Source: Leptospira ainlahdjerensis (GTDB taxonomy: Bacteria > Spirochaetota > Leptospiria > Leptospirales > Leptospiraceae). From it: a stretch of 64,000 bases of DNA. The stretch covers positions 372,001 to 436,000 of the forward strand of contig NZ_JAFFPU010000075.1 of NCBI RefSeq assembly GCF_016919175.1, in the 5' to 3' direction. This document shows positions 10,992 through 31,149 of this stretch, one piece after another. Position 1 is the stretch's first letter. Each line of letters opens with the position of its first letter. A program made the position numbers and the translations under genes. Below the pieces are notes generated by a model. The model did not search any database. It was not told where the DNA came from and was given only the letters and a program-made list of their open reading frames with translations.

Positions 10992-11570
10992 CTAAGCCGC
11001 TAATAAAAGCCTCATACGGGCTTCCGGTCTGAACGTCTCTCCGATTCCGTCTCTCAGAATATTCTTCAGATGAAGATGTCTTTTTTTGATAAAAGAGAGC
11101 GTCTTTCCCTCGGACTTAGAAATTTCGTCTAACGTGAAATTCTTGTAATAATACAACTCGATCAGTTTTTGATCGTCCGGATCCAATTTTTTAAGATTCT
11201 TAAAAATGGTATCGTAACATTCTTTTTCCAAAAACGTGGAATGTAATTCTTTCGAATTCCGATCCATCCGATTCGGATCCACAAAAATCAAAGCCTGATT
11301 TTCTTTTTTTCGAAGAATACGATCCCCGTGTTTGATCAAGACCCTTTTGAGTAAGGAAGGAAAGGCTGCGGGGGTTGTGATCTTTTCAAGATTTCGATAA
11401 AGATCCCAAAAGGATTCCTGAACCACGTCCTGGGAAAGATCCTCGTCTTTGAGAATCTTCGATACAAATCGAGTTGCAAAACGCGAAAACCTTTTTTGCA
11501 AAACGGTCCAGGCGCGCAAATCTCCTGACTTGGCCTTGTCTAAAAGTTCTATATAGGTTTTGTCTTTCAT
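10992..11570 (-). CDS. ECF-type RNA polymerase sigma factor
   Basis: This 192-residue protein has sigma region 2 over about residues 10-80 (DLSQDVVQESFWDLYRNL) and region 4 over about 120-175 (LDPDDQKLIELYYYKNFTLDEISKSEG, then a recognition helix). Regions 1 and 3 are absent, as in extracytoplasmic-function sigma factors. No anti-sigma gene is adjacent. Instead clpP follows after nine bases with overlapping translation signals, so proteolysis may be linked to control of this factor or its anti-sigma. That regulatory link is inference. Confidence 0.85.
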   Translation of the reverse strand: MKDKTYIELLDKAKSGDLRAWTVLQKRFSRFATRFVSKILKDEDLSQDVVQESFWDLYRNLEKITTPAAFPSLLKRVLIKHGDRILRKKENQALIFVDPNRMDRNSKELHSTFLEKECYDTIFKNLKKLDPDDQKLIELYYYKNFTLDEISKSEGKTLSFIKKRHLHLKNILRDGIGETFRPEARMRLLLAA

Positions 11571-11684
11571 ACGATTTAAAGTCCCGGAAAGTTTATATTT
11601 GGTTCTTAAAAAACGATCTTCCTCCGAGGATTTTTTAAAAAAAGGATTTTTCTTCGAAAGAAAACCCTCGGAGGAGCCCGAAAT

Positions 11685-12758
11685 CTACGTTCTTCCCTTA
11701 TCTTTCAGGCGATTCCTCAAAGCCTTGGCCATTTCTTTGTCCTTTTGTTTCCGTTTTCGAGCTTCGGACGGATCCGTAAGAACCTTGTGAGCCTGCAATT
11801 CTTTCAGGAGTTTTCGATAAGACGCATAACGTTCCTCTTGGATCGTCCCCGCTTCGATCGCGGCTTGAACAGCACAACCGGGTTCCTCTCGATGGGTGCA
11901 GTCGCGGAAACGACATTCCAAGGCGGCGGTTGCGATCTCCGGAAAGATGAGTTCGATCTCGTTCTCATCTCCTCCGGAGAAAAGACCAACTTCCCGAATC
12001 CCGGGGTTGTCCATCAGAATGCCGCCTTGCGGCAAAAGAAAAAGTTCCCTATGAGTCGTTGTGTGCCTTCCGGTTCCGTCGCTACTCTTAAGGGTGTTCG
12101 TTTTTTGAACCTCGGCACCTAACAAAGAGTTGATGATTGTCGACTTACCGGCTCCGGACGAACCCAAGAGAGCGATCGTCTTTCCCGGTTGAACGAAGTC
12201 CATCAGACTTTCGGTTTGTCCTGGATCCAAAGCGGAAATCATAATCACGGGAATTTCGCCCGCAATTTTTTTGATTTCTAAGAATTTTGCCTCCGGATCC
12301 TCGCAAAGATCCCGCTTATTCAAAACGATCGAGACTTCGGCGCCGCTGATCCGAGCCAAGAAGAGATAACGTTCGATTCTTCTCGGACTGTAATCGTTGT
12401 CGAGTCCCATGACCACGAGCAACAAATCGATATTCGAAGCGATCGCCTGCGCTTGATTTTTTTTTCCGGGGTTCGATCTTTTTAATAAGGTCTTTCTCGG
12501 AAGAATTCGTTCCACGATACAGAGATCGTCTCCTTCGATTTCTCGAACAAGAATCCAATCTCCCGTGACAAGAGATTCTCCGGAGGATAACAAAACTCCG
12601 GACGAAATTCCGCGACGTTCTCCGGAATGCGTTAGAATTTTAGAATATTCTCCGTAGACTGAAATGACCCGTGCGGGTATGAGATCGACCAAAGGTTCCG
12701 GGAGAAATAGGTCCGGATTCCAGCCGTACGAGGTGAGTAGTGAATTTGGTTGTGACAT
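11685..12758 (-). CDS. rsgA: ribosome small-subunit-dependent GTPase A
   Basis: This 357-residue circularly permuted GTPase has an OB-fold-like N-terminal part (about 30-90), the G4 motif NKRD, then G1 GSSGAGKST, G3-like DNPGIREVGL, and a C-terminal zinc knuckle C-R-F-R-D-C-T-H followed by another Cys (EEPGCAVQ). RsgA binds 30S particles late in assembly and checks the decoding centre. A lysine/arginine-rich C-terminal tail suits rRNA binding. It lies divergent from the GMC-hydrolase gene. Confidence 0.93.
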   Translation of the reverse strand: MSQPNSLLTSYGWNPDLFLPEPLVDLIPARVISVYGEYSKILTHSGERRGISSGVLLSSGESLVTGDWILVREIEGDDLCIVERILPRKTLLKRSNPGKKNQAQAIASNIDLLLVVMGLDNDYSPRRIERYLFLARISGAEVSIVLNKRDLCEDPEAKFLEIKKIAGEIPVIMISALDPGQTESLMDFVQPGKTIALLGSSGAGKSTIINSLLGAEVQKTNTLKSSDGTGRHTTTHRELFLLPQGGILMDNPGIREVGLFSGGDENEIELIFPEIATAALECRFRDCTHREEPGCAVQAAIEAGTIQEERYASYRKLLKELQAHKVLTDPSEARKRKQKDKEMAKALRNRLKDKGRT

Positions 12759-12908
12759 TTGATTCCTTCTGATTTTGAAATGGATACAAAACTCCCTTCC
12801 CTTTTCCAGGATCGTGAGGAGTTAGAATTTCAGAATGGAATCAAACAATCATATTCAGTTTTCTGAATTTCATGATCCGGGATTCTCGCCTAAAACGTCA
12901 ATCAAAGA

Positions 12909-16583
<3,675 letters not shown>

Positions 16584-16631
16584 CACAAGCGAATATATTA
16601 GAATTTATTAAATCTCTTTTCGGAAGGAAGA

Positions 16632-18203
<1,572 letters not shown>

Positions 18204-18266
18204 GGAAACTGAAAAATCTCCGTGAAACTCCTATCAGAAGAATCTGCCGAAGCTCCAATATTAAAA

Positions 18267-18312
18267 TTGACAAGGACGCAATGTATTCTAAATTTCTAAT
18301 TTAGAATACATT
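18267..18312 (+). promoter_or_regulatory. candidate promoter overlapped by a 14-bp perfect palindrome
   Basis: TTGACA (18267-18272) and TAAATT (18289-18294) are separated by 16 bases. Overlapping the -10 is a perfect inverted repeat with arms AATGTATTCTAAAT (18280-18293) and ATTTAGAATACATT (18299-18312) around a 5-base loop. It could terminate the upstream GMC transcript or be an operator for the methyltransferase gene at 18494. The rest of the 290-base gap (18204-18493) shows nothing else recognisable. Confidence 0.4.
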
Positions 18313-18493
18313 GATATAACTTTTAAAACAAAGCGTAAAATGAAAAAATCAAATTACGTTTTATTTTAAACAAAAACAAACACGAAGTATCAAAAATAAA
18401 TTCTTACTCAAAAAAAATAGAGAATCGACCTTCACGCTTTCAGCCTACTCTATAGTTCAATATACAAAAAGAAAAAAAGGAACTCGCGTAAAA

Positions 18494-19204
18494 ATGCAAC
18501 AAAATCAGCTTTATATCGATCTCGGATTGTCCGAAGACAAATACAGCCAGGAAGTGATCGAAGGACAACAGGTCTATACGAGTAGTTTTTTAAGAATCTA
18601 CGACTTAGTGGTTTTACACATCATCAGCCGATGGTTCTGGCGTTGTCCTCCTCAGAATATGGTTCAGCTCTACAATAAATATCTCACCGCCAATCATCTC
18701 GACATTGGCGTAGGCACCGGTTATCTTTTACAAAAGGCAAAATTCCCGGTTGAAAAACCCGCAATTTCGGTGATGGATCTAAACGTAAACAGTCTTATCG
18801 AAGCGAGGAGACGTTTATCGCATCTCGCAGGTACATTCAACGCTTACCGGGCCAATATACTCGAACCGATCCAAACGAATGAAAAATTCGATTCCATAGG
18901 TTTAAGTTTTCTCTTTCATTGTGTTCCGGGAGCGATCCGCGAAAAGGCGTCGACTGCATTTCGAAATCTTCTCAAAATTCGAAATCCGGAAGGGGTAATT
19001 TTCGGATCGACCGCTCTACACGACCTTGGACAAACCCATTATCTTTCTCGCAGAGGAATGAAAAATTTAAACCGAAGAGGGGTTTTTCATAATACCCAAG
19101 ACACGTTTTCCGATTTAGAGGCGGCTCTCCAAGAGAATTTTAAGGATTATGAATTGTATGTGATCGGAGCGATCGCCTTCTTTGCCGGCAGAAAAGCAAA
19201 GTAA
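18494..19204 (+). CDS. class I SAM-dependent methyltransferase
   Basis: This 236-residue soluble protein has SAM-binding motif I as LDIGVGTGYLLQ near residue 75, an acidic end of strand 2 (VMDLNVNS) and motif IV-like FDSIGLSFLFHCVPG near 140. It matches the UbiE/type-11 methyltransferase style and acts on a small molecule or lipid. Its position after two flavoprotein genes hints at a shared pathway, but a 290-base gap with its own possible promoter separates it from them. The substrate is unknown. Confidence 0.8.
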   Translation: MQQNQLYIDLGLSEDKYSQEVIEGQQVYTSSFLRIYDLVVLHIISRWFWRCPPQNMVQLYNKYLTANHLDIGVGTGYLLQKAKFPVEKPAISVMDLNVNSLIEARRRLSHLAGTFNAYRANILEPIQTNEKFDSIGLSFLFHCVPGAIREKASTAFRNLLKIRNPEGVIFGSTALHDLGQTHYLSRRGMKNLNRRGVFHNTQDTFSDLEAALQENFKDYELYVIGAIAFFAGRKAK

Positions 19205-19253
19205 AAGAAGAATCGAATTTCCCTACAATTTCGATAAGTATCTTTTGAAACCC

Positions 19254-19284
19254 CTTGAAATCGGACATCCAATCCGATTTCAAG
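19254..19284. terminator. hairpin between convergent genes
   Basis: A perfect 12-bp stem, CTTGAAATCGGA (19254-19265) and TCCGATTTCAAG (19273-19284), with a 7-base loop lies between the methyltransferase and the convergent cyclase gene. No long T-tract follows on either strand, so it is a terminator-like hairpin rather than a certain one. Confidence 0.45.
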
Positions 19285-19347
19285 CCGCGAGCGAGCGCCA
19301 AAGTCATCACATTCAGAAAATCGAATATTCTTCTTAATTAAAAAAGA

Positions 19348-23555
<4,208 letters not shown>

Positions 23556-23573
23556 CAATGTTATTTTTGTTTC

Positions 23574-23650
23574 AACAATTCTGCAAGGCTGTTAGACGAA
23601 GAATTTTGACCAATTATTCCCGGTATTGTGCTTTTGCTTGCAGAATTGTT
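23574..23650. repeat. 14-bp inverted repeat upstream of the cyclase gene
   Basis: AACAATTCTGCAAG (23574-23587) and its exact complement CTTGCAGAATTGTT (23637-23650) flank a 49-base spacer, in the 116-base gap between the GMC gene and the cyclase gene, both on the reverse strand. No T-tract follows, so it is more likely an operator pair or leader stem than a terminator. Confidence 0.5.
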
Positions 23651-23657
23651 ATTTTTA

Positions 23658-25382
<1,725 letters not shown>

Positions 25383-25409
25383 TACAACCCCGACAATTAT
25401 GTTAATATA

Positions 25410-25844
25410 TTAAAATAAACTAAATTCAAAACGATTCAAAAGATAAATCCCGATAACCAAAGCTCCCAAAAAAGAAACAAAGGAGAATATTAAATGAAAT
25501 TTTTCCCAGCCGTCCAAAGAGCGAAATCCTTTATAACTTCGTTTCCAAGCCCATTTCGGCAATTCTTCCAATTCGTCTCCCAGTTTATGCAGATCAAAGA
25601 TCGTTATCACTAAAAGGGCGAGCGTGGAAATCAGTAGAATCGGTTTTATAAAGCCGGAAACCCTGCAAAACAATTCTCCGAAAAAGCCGAGATTTCCCCA
25701 GCAGACAAACGTGCGTAACGTGACCCAGACGATCAGAATCGGTAAACCCGCAAAGACGATGAGGATTTCTCCCCAGATCGAATTGCGTTTTACCTTGCGT
25801 TTTCTTTTTTTTCGAGGGCTTTCCTCTTCGACAGTTTCTACCAT
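25410..25844 (-). CDS. small membrane protein of unknown function
   Basis: This 144-residue protein has a basic N-terminus (SPRKKRKRKVKR) followed by hydrophobic segments at about 25-47, 65-85 and 120-140. I recognise no family. It overlaps the end of the upstream exported-protein gene by seven bases (25838-25844), so the two are translationally coupled and probably work together. It ends 27 bases before the GMC gene on the same strand. Confidence 0.6.
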   Translation of the reverse strand: MVETVEEESPRKKRKRKVKRNSIWGEILIVFAGLPILIVWVTLRTFVCWGNLGFFGELFCRVSGFIKPILLISTLALLVITIFDLHKLGDELEELPKWAWKRSYKGFRSLDGWEKFHLIFSFVSFLGALVIGIYLLNRFEFSLF

Positions 25845-26842
25845 AGATCGTCTCCGTTATAAAGTTCGATTTGTTTTCGAGAATCTTCGTTCTGAAAGTA
25901 ACCGAGCGCTTTCCAGACTTCTAAAGAAACGGTTTTATAAGCCTTCCAAGATTTTTCACAATTTGGAGTAATCGGAATGTCTCTCAACTCCACAACCTTC
26001 TGAACATATTCCTGACAATTACTCGCTTGATATCTTTCTTTTTGTAAAGGATCATATTTTGGAAAAGAGTTCGATATTTTCAAACGGTTCAATAAGATTT
26101 TCCTCATATTGTCTTCACACTTGGTTCCAAAAATACAATGCCAAGGATTGTCGTTCCCCGTAAGCTCTCTAACTTTCGGGAAATCGTCCTTCACGATAAT
26201 CTCTTTGAGTTGGGAACGGAAAAGATTGGGAATCCCTTTTGCGTATTTTTCCCATTCGGTCACTCGGTCGTCGCTATGGACGGGATGATCCGGAAGAGTC
26301 ATATCGGACGCGTGTCCTCTTCCCGTAGGATACATTTTATTAGAATTGTATAATTTACGATGTGCGAATGAATCTCCTAAAAGGTGAAAAGCGAATCCTA
26401 AAGCGCATAGTTTTTCAGGTTGTTTTTCCTTTTTAGAAGTTAGTTCGTTTCTGAGTCGATCAAGAACCACGATTGCGATATTTCTGAGGTGTTCGCTGTT
26501 CCCGCCGGTCAACCCATGCAGAAGTTGCTGAACTTCAGCCATTCTTCCGAGCGTATAACGCGAACCTTGATCCGTAAAAACCCAGAGAAGATATTGGAAG
26601 GGATAATCGATCGCAAGTTTTCTATAAACCCCGATTGCATCCAGTTCCGGAACTTCGTCCGGAAGTTGCGCGCAAAACGCTACAAGAGCCGTTTCATCTT
26701 TGGTAAGCGGAGAAGGGGTATGGAAATTATTTAAAACGGTTTGAACCGTATAAAAATGACCGTCCTCTTGATACGCACCAAGGCTGTGACATAACAATAA
26801 AAGAATGATAAAGATCGATTTAGTCAATTTCTTCCCAAACAT
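25838..26842 (-). CDS. exported protein resembling zinc-dependent phospholipase C/nuclease fold
   Basis: This 334-residue protein has an N-terminal signal sequence (hydrophobic 8-22, likely cleaved near LGAY). The mature region carries metal-ligand-like histidines: EDGHFYTV near the N-terminus, HLLGDSFAHRK near residue 175, and GHASDMTLPDHPVHSDD. The spacing recalls the helical zinc-phospholipase C / S1-P1 nuclease fold, in which histidines and aspartates bind three zincs. This is fold-level pattern matching without a firm family. It is the first gene of a two-gene unit with a small membrane protein, and divergent from the phosphatase gene at 27204. Confidence 0.55.
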   Translation of the reverse strand: MFGKKLTKSIFIILLLLCHSLGAYQEDGHFYTVQTVLNNFHTPSPLTKDETALVAFCAQLPDEVPELDAIGVYRKLAIDYPFQYLLWVFTDQGSRYTLGRMAEVQQLLHGLTGGNSEHLRNIAIVVLDRLRNELTSKKEKQPEKLCALGFAFHLLGDSFAHRKLYNSNKMYPTGRGHASDMTLPDHPVHSDDRVTEWEKYAKGIPNLFRSQLKEIIVKDDFPKVRELTGNDNPWHCIFGTKCEDNMRKILLNRLKISNSFPKYDPLQKERYQASNCQEYVQKVVELRDIPITPNCEKSWKAYKTVSLEVWKALGYFQNEDSRKQIELYNGDDLW

Positions 26843-27203
26843 AAATCGACAATAAATGCATCTTTTGACAACAATTGCAACAATAGTTTACTTTCCCGGC
26901 CTCTTTCTTGACATTTTTTATAAAAAGAGAAGAAGGCCGGATTTCGAAAACGAAAAATCAAAGCAATCCGTTATCAGCGAAAAATCGAAACTCTCCTTTC
27001 TTTCCGAAAAGACGGAATGGAATCCGAAAGTTTTCCGGCGAAAAATATGCTTGTAAACGGAGCGTTCCGTTTCATTCTCCCCTGGGTCATTCCGTTTCCA
27101 TTCAGGAAGAAAAATCGAAACCTTCGATAACGGATCGTGAGCGTTATCCTTTGTAAAGTCCAAGTCGTAACGGTTCGAATGGAAGGCCTTCCCCGTAAAA
27201 AAA
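26843..27203. other. divergent intergenic region with nested inverted repeats
   Basis: No gene is visible. Nested complementary segments occur: ATCCGTTATC (26966-26975) with GATAACGGAT (27126-27135), CGGAATG (27013-27019) with CATTCCG (27088-27094), and a local 7-bp hairpin AAACGGA (27055-27061) and TCCGTTT (27066-27072). Together they could fold as one long structured element ending about 70 bases before the phosphatase gene. It matches no riboswitch class I know. Confidence 0.4.
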
Positions 27204-29723
27204 ATGAATCATCAGTTTAGAACTTTCGCATATACTTTCATCCTAATTTTACTTACTCAAACTTCGCTATTTTCGCAAAACTCGATCGATCTGACGAAAA
27301 ATTGCGATCAGGAAGAAAATTGTGGATCGAAAGGATGGAAAATTTTAGATCGATTTGAAAACCGTTTTTTGGAGGAACGTTTTGTTCCTGATTCCGAATG
27401 GAAGAACGTTCCAATATTTCCGATCTGGGTGAACAAATTCTATTCTCACAATTCGTCGCTCCATCGGTTTACTTTTTATACGGAGTTCGATCTACCGGAT
27501 CGGTTTGCGGAAAGTCCCTTAGAACCCGGAATTCGATTCGGGGAAATCGGAGAGACGTTCGAAATTTACATCAACGGCAAAATTATAGCCAAGGAAGGGG
27601 AAGTCTCAAAGGAGAAAGTAATATTCCACAGAACCGTTCGAGGTCAGGTTTATGAAATCGATCGTGAAGTTCTAAAATCGAAAGGGAACCGCTTAGTCGT
27701 AAAAATTTCCGGAGATCCGAAATACGACCATACAGGATTTTATCTGACATCCGGATACGAAATCGGATATTATAAAGAACTCATATACAAAGAGCAGGAC
27801 CGTATTGCCCTTATCCTGATCGGAATTTATATCACCACCGGACTCTACCATCTTTTTCTTTTTTTAAAACGAAGAAAAGAAAGACACAATTTTTCGTTCG
27901 GTCTTTTCGCCCTTTTACTCGGGCTCTATATTTACACCAGATCTTCGGTCGTCTTTGAAAATCCGATCGATTCCACTCTGATTCAAAGAATCGAATTGAT
28001 CGGTTTGTATATTTGTATCTCGAGTTATTTTACGTTTATGAGTCAGCTTTTTTACGGAAAGACAATTTCCCCGATTCGTTATTATTCGGTCTTCAACGTC
28101 CTCCTAGTAATTCCGACTTTGTTTACTCCGATGTATATCTCCGAATATTTGCTAAGGGTTTGGCAAATGGGAGCGATCTTTTACGCGGTGCCCGTAAACT
28201 TCTACGTTCTAATCAAAGGTATAAGGCTGAAACTTCCGGCGGCAAAAAGATTGTTCTTAGGCACCGTAATCATCACGTTTACGGCGATCTTCGACGTGTT
28301 GGATTCTTTATTCTTTAATACAGGCTTGGCTCTGAGCAAATACGGATTTTTCTTTTACGTGATGGGAATCGCTACCATTCTCGCCGAAAGATTCAGCGAA
28401 CTTCACGCAAAGACCGAAGAACTCAATGCAAATCTTGAACAAAGAGTGGAGGAAAGAACGAGGGAACTGACTGACACTCTGGATAAAATGAGCAAGCTCA
28501 AAGATCAGCAGGACGGAGATTATTTTCTCACTTCCTTACTCATCAATCCTCTCGGACAGAATAACGCGAAGAGTGAAAACGTTAAGATCGAATTTTTTAT
28601 CAAACAGAAAAAGCAGTTTCAATTTAAGAATCTCCGAAACGAAATCGGAGGCGATCTTTGTAAAACCGAAAGTATCGTTCTTAAGGGAAGAAGACTCACC
28701 GTATTTTTCAACGCGGACGCGATGGGAAAATCGATGCAAGGAGCCGGCGGCGCCCTGGTTTTGGGCGCGGTTTTTAAATCGATCATAGAAAGGACCCGCT
28801 TCAGCGCGTTTATGAAAGATCTTTATCCCGAACGATGGTTGAAAAACGCATTCATAGAATTGCATAGAGTTTTCGAAAGTTTTGAAGGTTCCATGCTGGT
28901 TTCTATCGTACTCGGAGTCATCGAAGACGACACAGGCTTTACATATTATATGAACGCCGAACATCCTTATTCCATTCTTTATCGAGACGGGATCGCTTCT
29001 TTTCTGGGCGAGAATGTGTTTTACAGAAAACTCGGATCGCAACTCGTAGAGGGAACCCTTTCCGTTCAGACGTTTCAATTTTTACCCGGCGACGTCCTTT
29101 TTAACGGATCGGACGGAAGAGACGATATTCTTTTGGAAAACATCGACGGCAAAAAAAACATGAATTACGATGAGACAAGAATTCTTCGCATCGTTGAAGA
29201 ATCCCAAGGAAACCTGGAAAGAATCAACTCGCAACTCGAAAGAGAAGGAGTCCTTACCGACGATCTCTCTATTATGAAAATTGAATGGAATGGAACGGTT
29301 CCTAAAAGAGTAAAAATCAAACTTTCCAAAAAAGATAAAAAATCATTGGATAAATTTTTTAACGAAATCGGAGACGGAAAACAAACACATCCGGCGGCCT
29401 TAAAGGAACTCAGCTTTGCTTACTTTCGTTTGAGGGAATACGACAAAGCCGCTTTTTGCGCGTATGAATATTTGAAGGCCGTCCCTTCTGATGATAAAAT
29501 GTTAGGTTATACTTCGAGAATGTTGAGAAAAGCCGGGGAAATCCACTCATCCGTTGACGTCGGGGAACGTTTGCGAATCCGAGATCCAAAGAACGTTCAA
29601 AATCTGAGAAATCTCATCCGTGCCTACAAAGGGCTGAACAACTCGGAAAGAATCCTCAAGCTGGAAGAAATTCTAAGCGCGACAATTTCCAATCAAAAAA
29701 AACAAAAATCGATTCCTCTTTGA
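27204..29723 (+). CDS. membrane-anchored SpoIIE-type PP2C phosphatase with DISM-like sensor
   Basis: This 839-residue protein has a signal peptide, a periplasmic beta-rich domain (about 40-195, sugar-binding-like IGETFEIYINGK), seven membrane helices (about 200-395), a coiled coil (about 400-440), and a SpoIIE-like Ser/Thr phosphatase domain with GGDLC, ADAMGKSMQGAG and a late FNGSDGRDD supplying metal aspartates. The final 130 residues look TPR-like. Such proteins dephosphorylate anti-sigma antagonists in partner-switching. No STAS or anti-sigma gene is next to it. It stands alone, with a structured leader upstream. Confidence 0.85.
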   Translation: MNHQFRTFAYTFILILLTQTSLFSQNSIDLTKNCDQEENCGSKGWKILDRFENRFLEERFVPDSEWKNVPIFPIWVNKFYSHNSSLHRFTFYTEFDLPDRFAESPLEPGIRFGEIGETFEIYINGKIIAKEGEVSKEKVIFHRTVRGQVYEIDREVLKSKGNRLVVKISGDPKYDHTGFYLTSGYEIGYYKELIYKEQDRIALILIGIYITTGLYHLFLFLKRRKERHNFSFGLFALLLGLYIYTRSSVVFENPIDSTLIQRIELIGLYICISSYFTFMSQLFYGKTISPIRYYSVFNVLLVIPTLFTPMYISEYLLRVWQMGAIFYAVPVNFYVLIKGIRLKLPAAKRLFLGTVIITFTAIFDVLDSLFFNTGLALSKYGFFFYVMGIATILAERFSELHAKTEELNANLEQRVEERTRELTDTLDKMSKLKDQQDGDYFLTSLLINPLGQNNAKSENVKIEFFIKQKKQFQFKNLRNEIGGDLCKTESIVLKGRRLTVFFNADAMGKSMQGAGGALVLGAVFKSIIERTRFSAFMKDLYPERWLKNAFIELHRVFESFEGSMLVSIVLGVIEDDTGFTYYMNAEHPYSILYRDGIASFLGENVFYRKLGSQLVEGTLSVQTFQFLPGDVLFNGSDGRDDILLENIDGKKNMNYDETRILRIVEESQGNLERINSQLEREGVLTDDLSIMKIEWNGTVPKRVKIKLSKKDKKSLDKFFNEIGDGKQTHPAALKELSFAYFRLREYDKAAFCAYEYLKAVPSDDKMLGYTSRMLRKAGEIHSSVDVGERLRIRDPKNVQNLRNLIRAYKGLNNSERILKLEEILSATISNQKKQKSIPL

Positions 29724-29977
29724 ATTCCCGATTTTAAAACTCGAATCCAAAGAAGAATCAAACGATTTCACGAAATAAAATTTTTTCGATAATAGGAAAT
29801 CAATTTCAAAAGTTTAAACATTATTTTAGAAAAGTCTAATAAATGCGGCTTCTTCGAGAAAGATCGCTTGATGGCCTCCTTTAGAGAACCCATTCTCAAC
29901 AACGATTTTTTTTCTATTTACAAACCGGTGGAACCGCTAATCTGGGAACTGAACTCTAACTCAATTTGGAAGTAAAC

Positions 29978-30907
29978 ATGGGTCATCATCACTCGCACAA
30001 CCATTCTCACGATCACTCTCACGCTCATGATATCCATCATAGTTCGAGCAGAGCGTTGATGATCGCAATGACTTGCAATCTTTTATACGCCGCTCTCGAA
30101 GCAGGAATCGGGTTATGGTCGGGCTCCCTCGCTTTGTTGTCGGACGCGGGGCATAACTTGATGGACGTAAGTTCTCTTTTTCTCGCGTGGATTGCGATCA
30201 AACTTCAACAAAGAGCACCTTCTCCCGGTTTTACTTACGGTTTGAAGAAGTCTTCGATTTTGGTCAGTCTTTTCAACTCGATTCTTCTTTTTGGAACGTT
30301 TGCTTTTATCGTCTACGAATCGATCCAAAAATTTTCCAAACCGAGCCCCGTCTCCGGAGGTATGATCGCGATCGTCGCTCTCGCAGGAGTTGTTGTAAAC
30401 TTTTCCACTTCGTTTTTGTTTCACAAAAGTAAAGACAGCGACTTAAACCTAAAGGGGGCTTATCTCCATCTGCTCACGGACGGAATGGTATCCTTGGGAG
30501 TGATCGTCTCCGGTTTGCTCATTCAATGGAAAGGAATTTACTGGATCGATCCTGTGGCCGGACTTCTCATCGGACTGATCATTTTATACGGAAACATACC
30601 ACTTTTTAAAGAAAGCCTTCGCCTGAGTCTGGACTCCGCACCCGGCACAATCCATTCAGAAACTGTGGAGGAACAACTCAAGTTGATAGATGGAGTATTA
30701 AATATTCATCATGTTCATATCTGGTCTTTGAGCACCACAGAAAACGCGCTGACCGCCCATCTTGTTCTAAAAAACGATCTTTCTTCGGAACGCCGCAGAA
30801 ACATCAAATCCGAAGCAAGGACCATTCTAAAAGGACTTCAAATCGCGCACGTAACTCTGGAAACCGAGGAAGAAAGGGACAATTGCGGCCAGGTTGATTG
30901 CAACTAA
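29978..30907 (+). CDS. cation diffusion facilitator (zinc/divalent cation exporter)
   Basis: The protein has 309 residues from the ATG at 29978, which is preceded by GGAAG seven bases upstream; an in-frame TTG at 29966 is less likely because it sits before that ribosome-binding site. The cytoplasmic N-terminus is very His-rich (MGHHHSHNHSHDHSHAHD). Six membrane helices follow, with the CDF zinc-site residues in SDAGHNLMDVSS (helix 2) and HLLTDGMVSLG (helix 5), and a C-terminal ferredoxin-like domain with HHVHIWSLS. It should export Zn(II) or a similar ion by proton antiport (CzcD/ZitB type). The 254-base gap before it holds only a 20-codon open frame without a ribosome-binding site. Confidence 0.92.
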   Translation: MGHHHSHNHSHDHSHAHDIHHSSSRALMIAMTCNLLYAALEAGIGLWSGSLALLSDAGHNLMDVSSLFLAWIAIKLQQRAPSPGFTYGLKKSSILVSLFNSILLFGTFAFIVYESIQKFSKPSPVSGGMIAIVALAGVVVNFSTSFLFHKSKDSDLNLKGAYLHLLTDGMVSLGVIVSGLLIQWKGIYWIDPVAGLLIGLIILYGNIPLFKESLRLSLDSAPGTIHSETVEEQLKLIDGVLNIHHVHIWSLSTTENALTAHLVLKNDLSSERRRNIKSEARTILKGLQIAHVTLETEEERDNCGQVDCN

Positions 30908-31086
30908 CGTTTAGGAAAACAATTTTAGAATTAAGTATTTTTTAAAAACGAATTCCCGACGTTTCCTTTTCACAAAGACGAAAGCATAAATCGAATTTTC
31001 TTAAGAACCTAAGTCGTCCGGATAAAGAAAACCAAAGAGGATTTGATAGATTTCGATCGATGAAATGTAAGGATCAGAATCCCAAC

Positions 31087-31132
31087 GTCTTCCGGTTTTA
31101 TCTCAAGGGTCGGAAGACGGGAGGATTTTTTT
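31087..31132 (+). terminator. rho-independent-type terminator after the cation exporter
   Basis: GTCTTCCG (31087-31094) pairs with CGGAAGAC (31111-31118), with a 16-base loop, and a run of seven T follows at 31126-31132. The distance from the exporter stop is about 180 bases. Confidence 0.45.
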
Positions 31133-31149
31133 AAAGAAGAAAAAATCCT
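31122..31149. terminator. A/T-rich hairpin at the thioesterase stop
   Basis: AGGATTTTTT (31122-31131) and AAAAAATCCT (31140-31149) make a perfect 10-bp stem with an 8-base loop. It overlaps the stop codon of the reverse-strand thioesterase and supplies T-tracts in both directions. Confidence 0.5.

Noticed and set aside
29872..29940. Possible 22-codon leader peptide before the cation exporter
   Set aside because: No ribosome-binding site and no metal-binding residues; likely chance.
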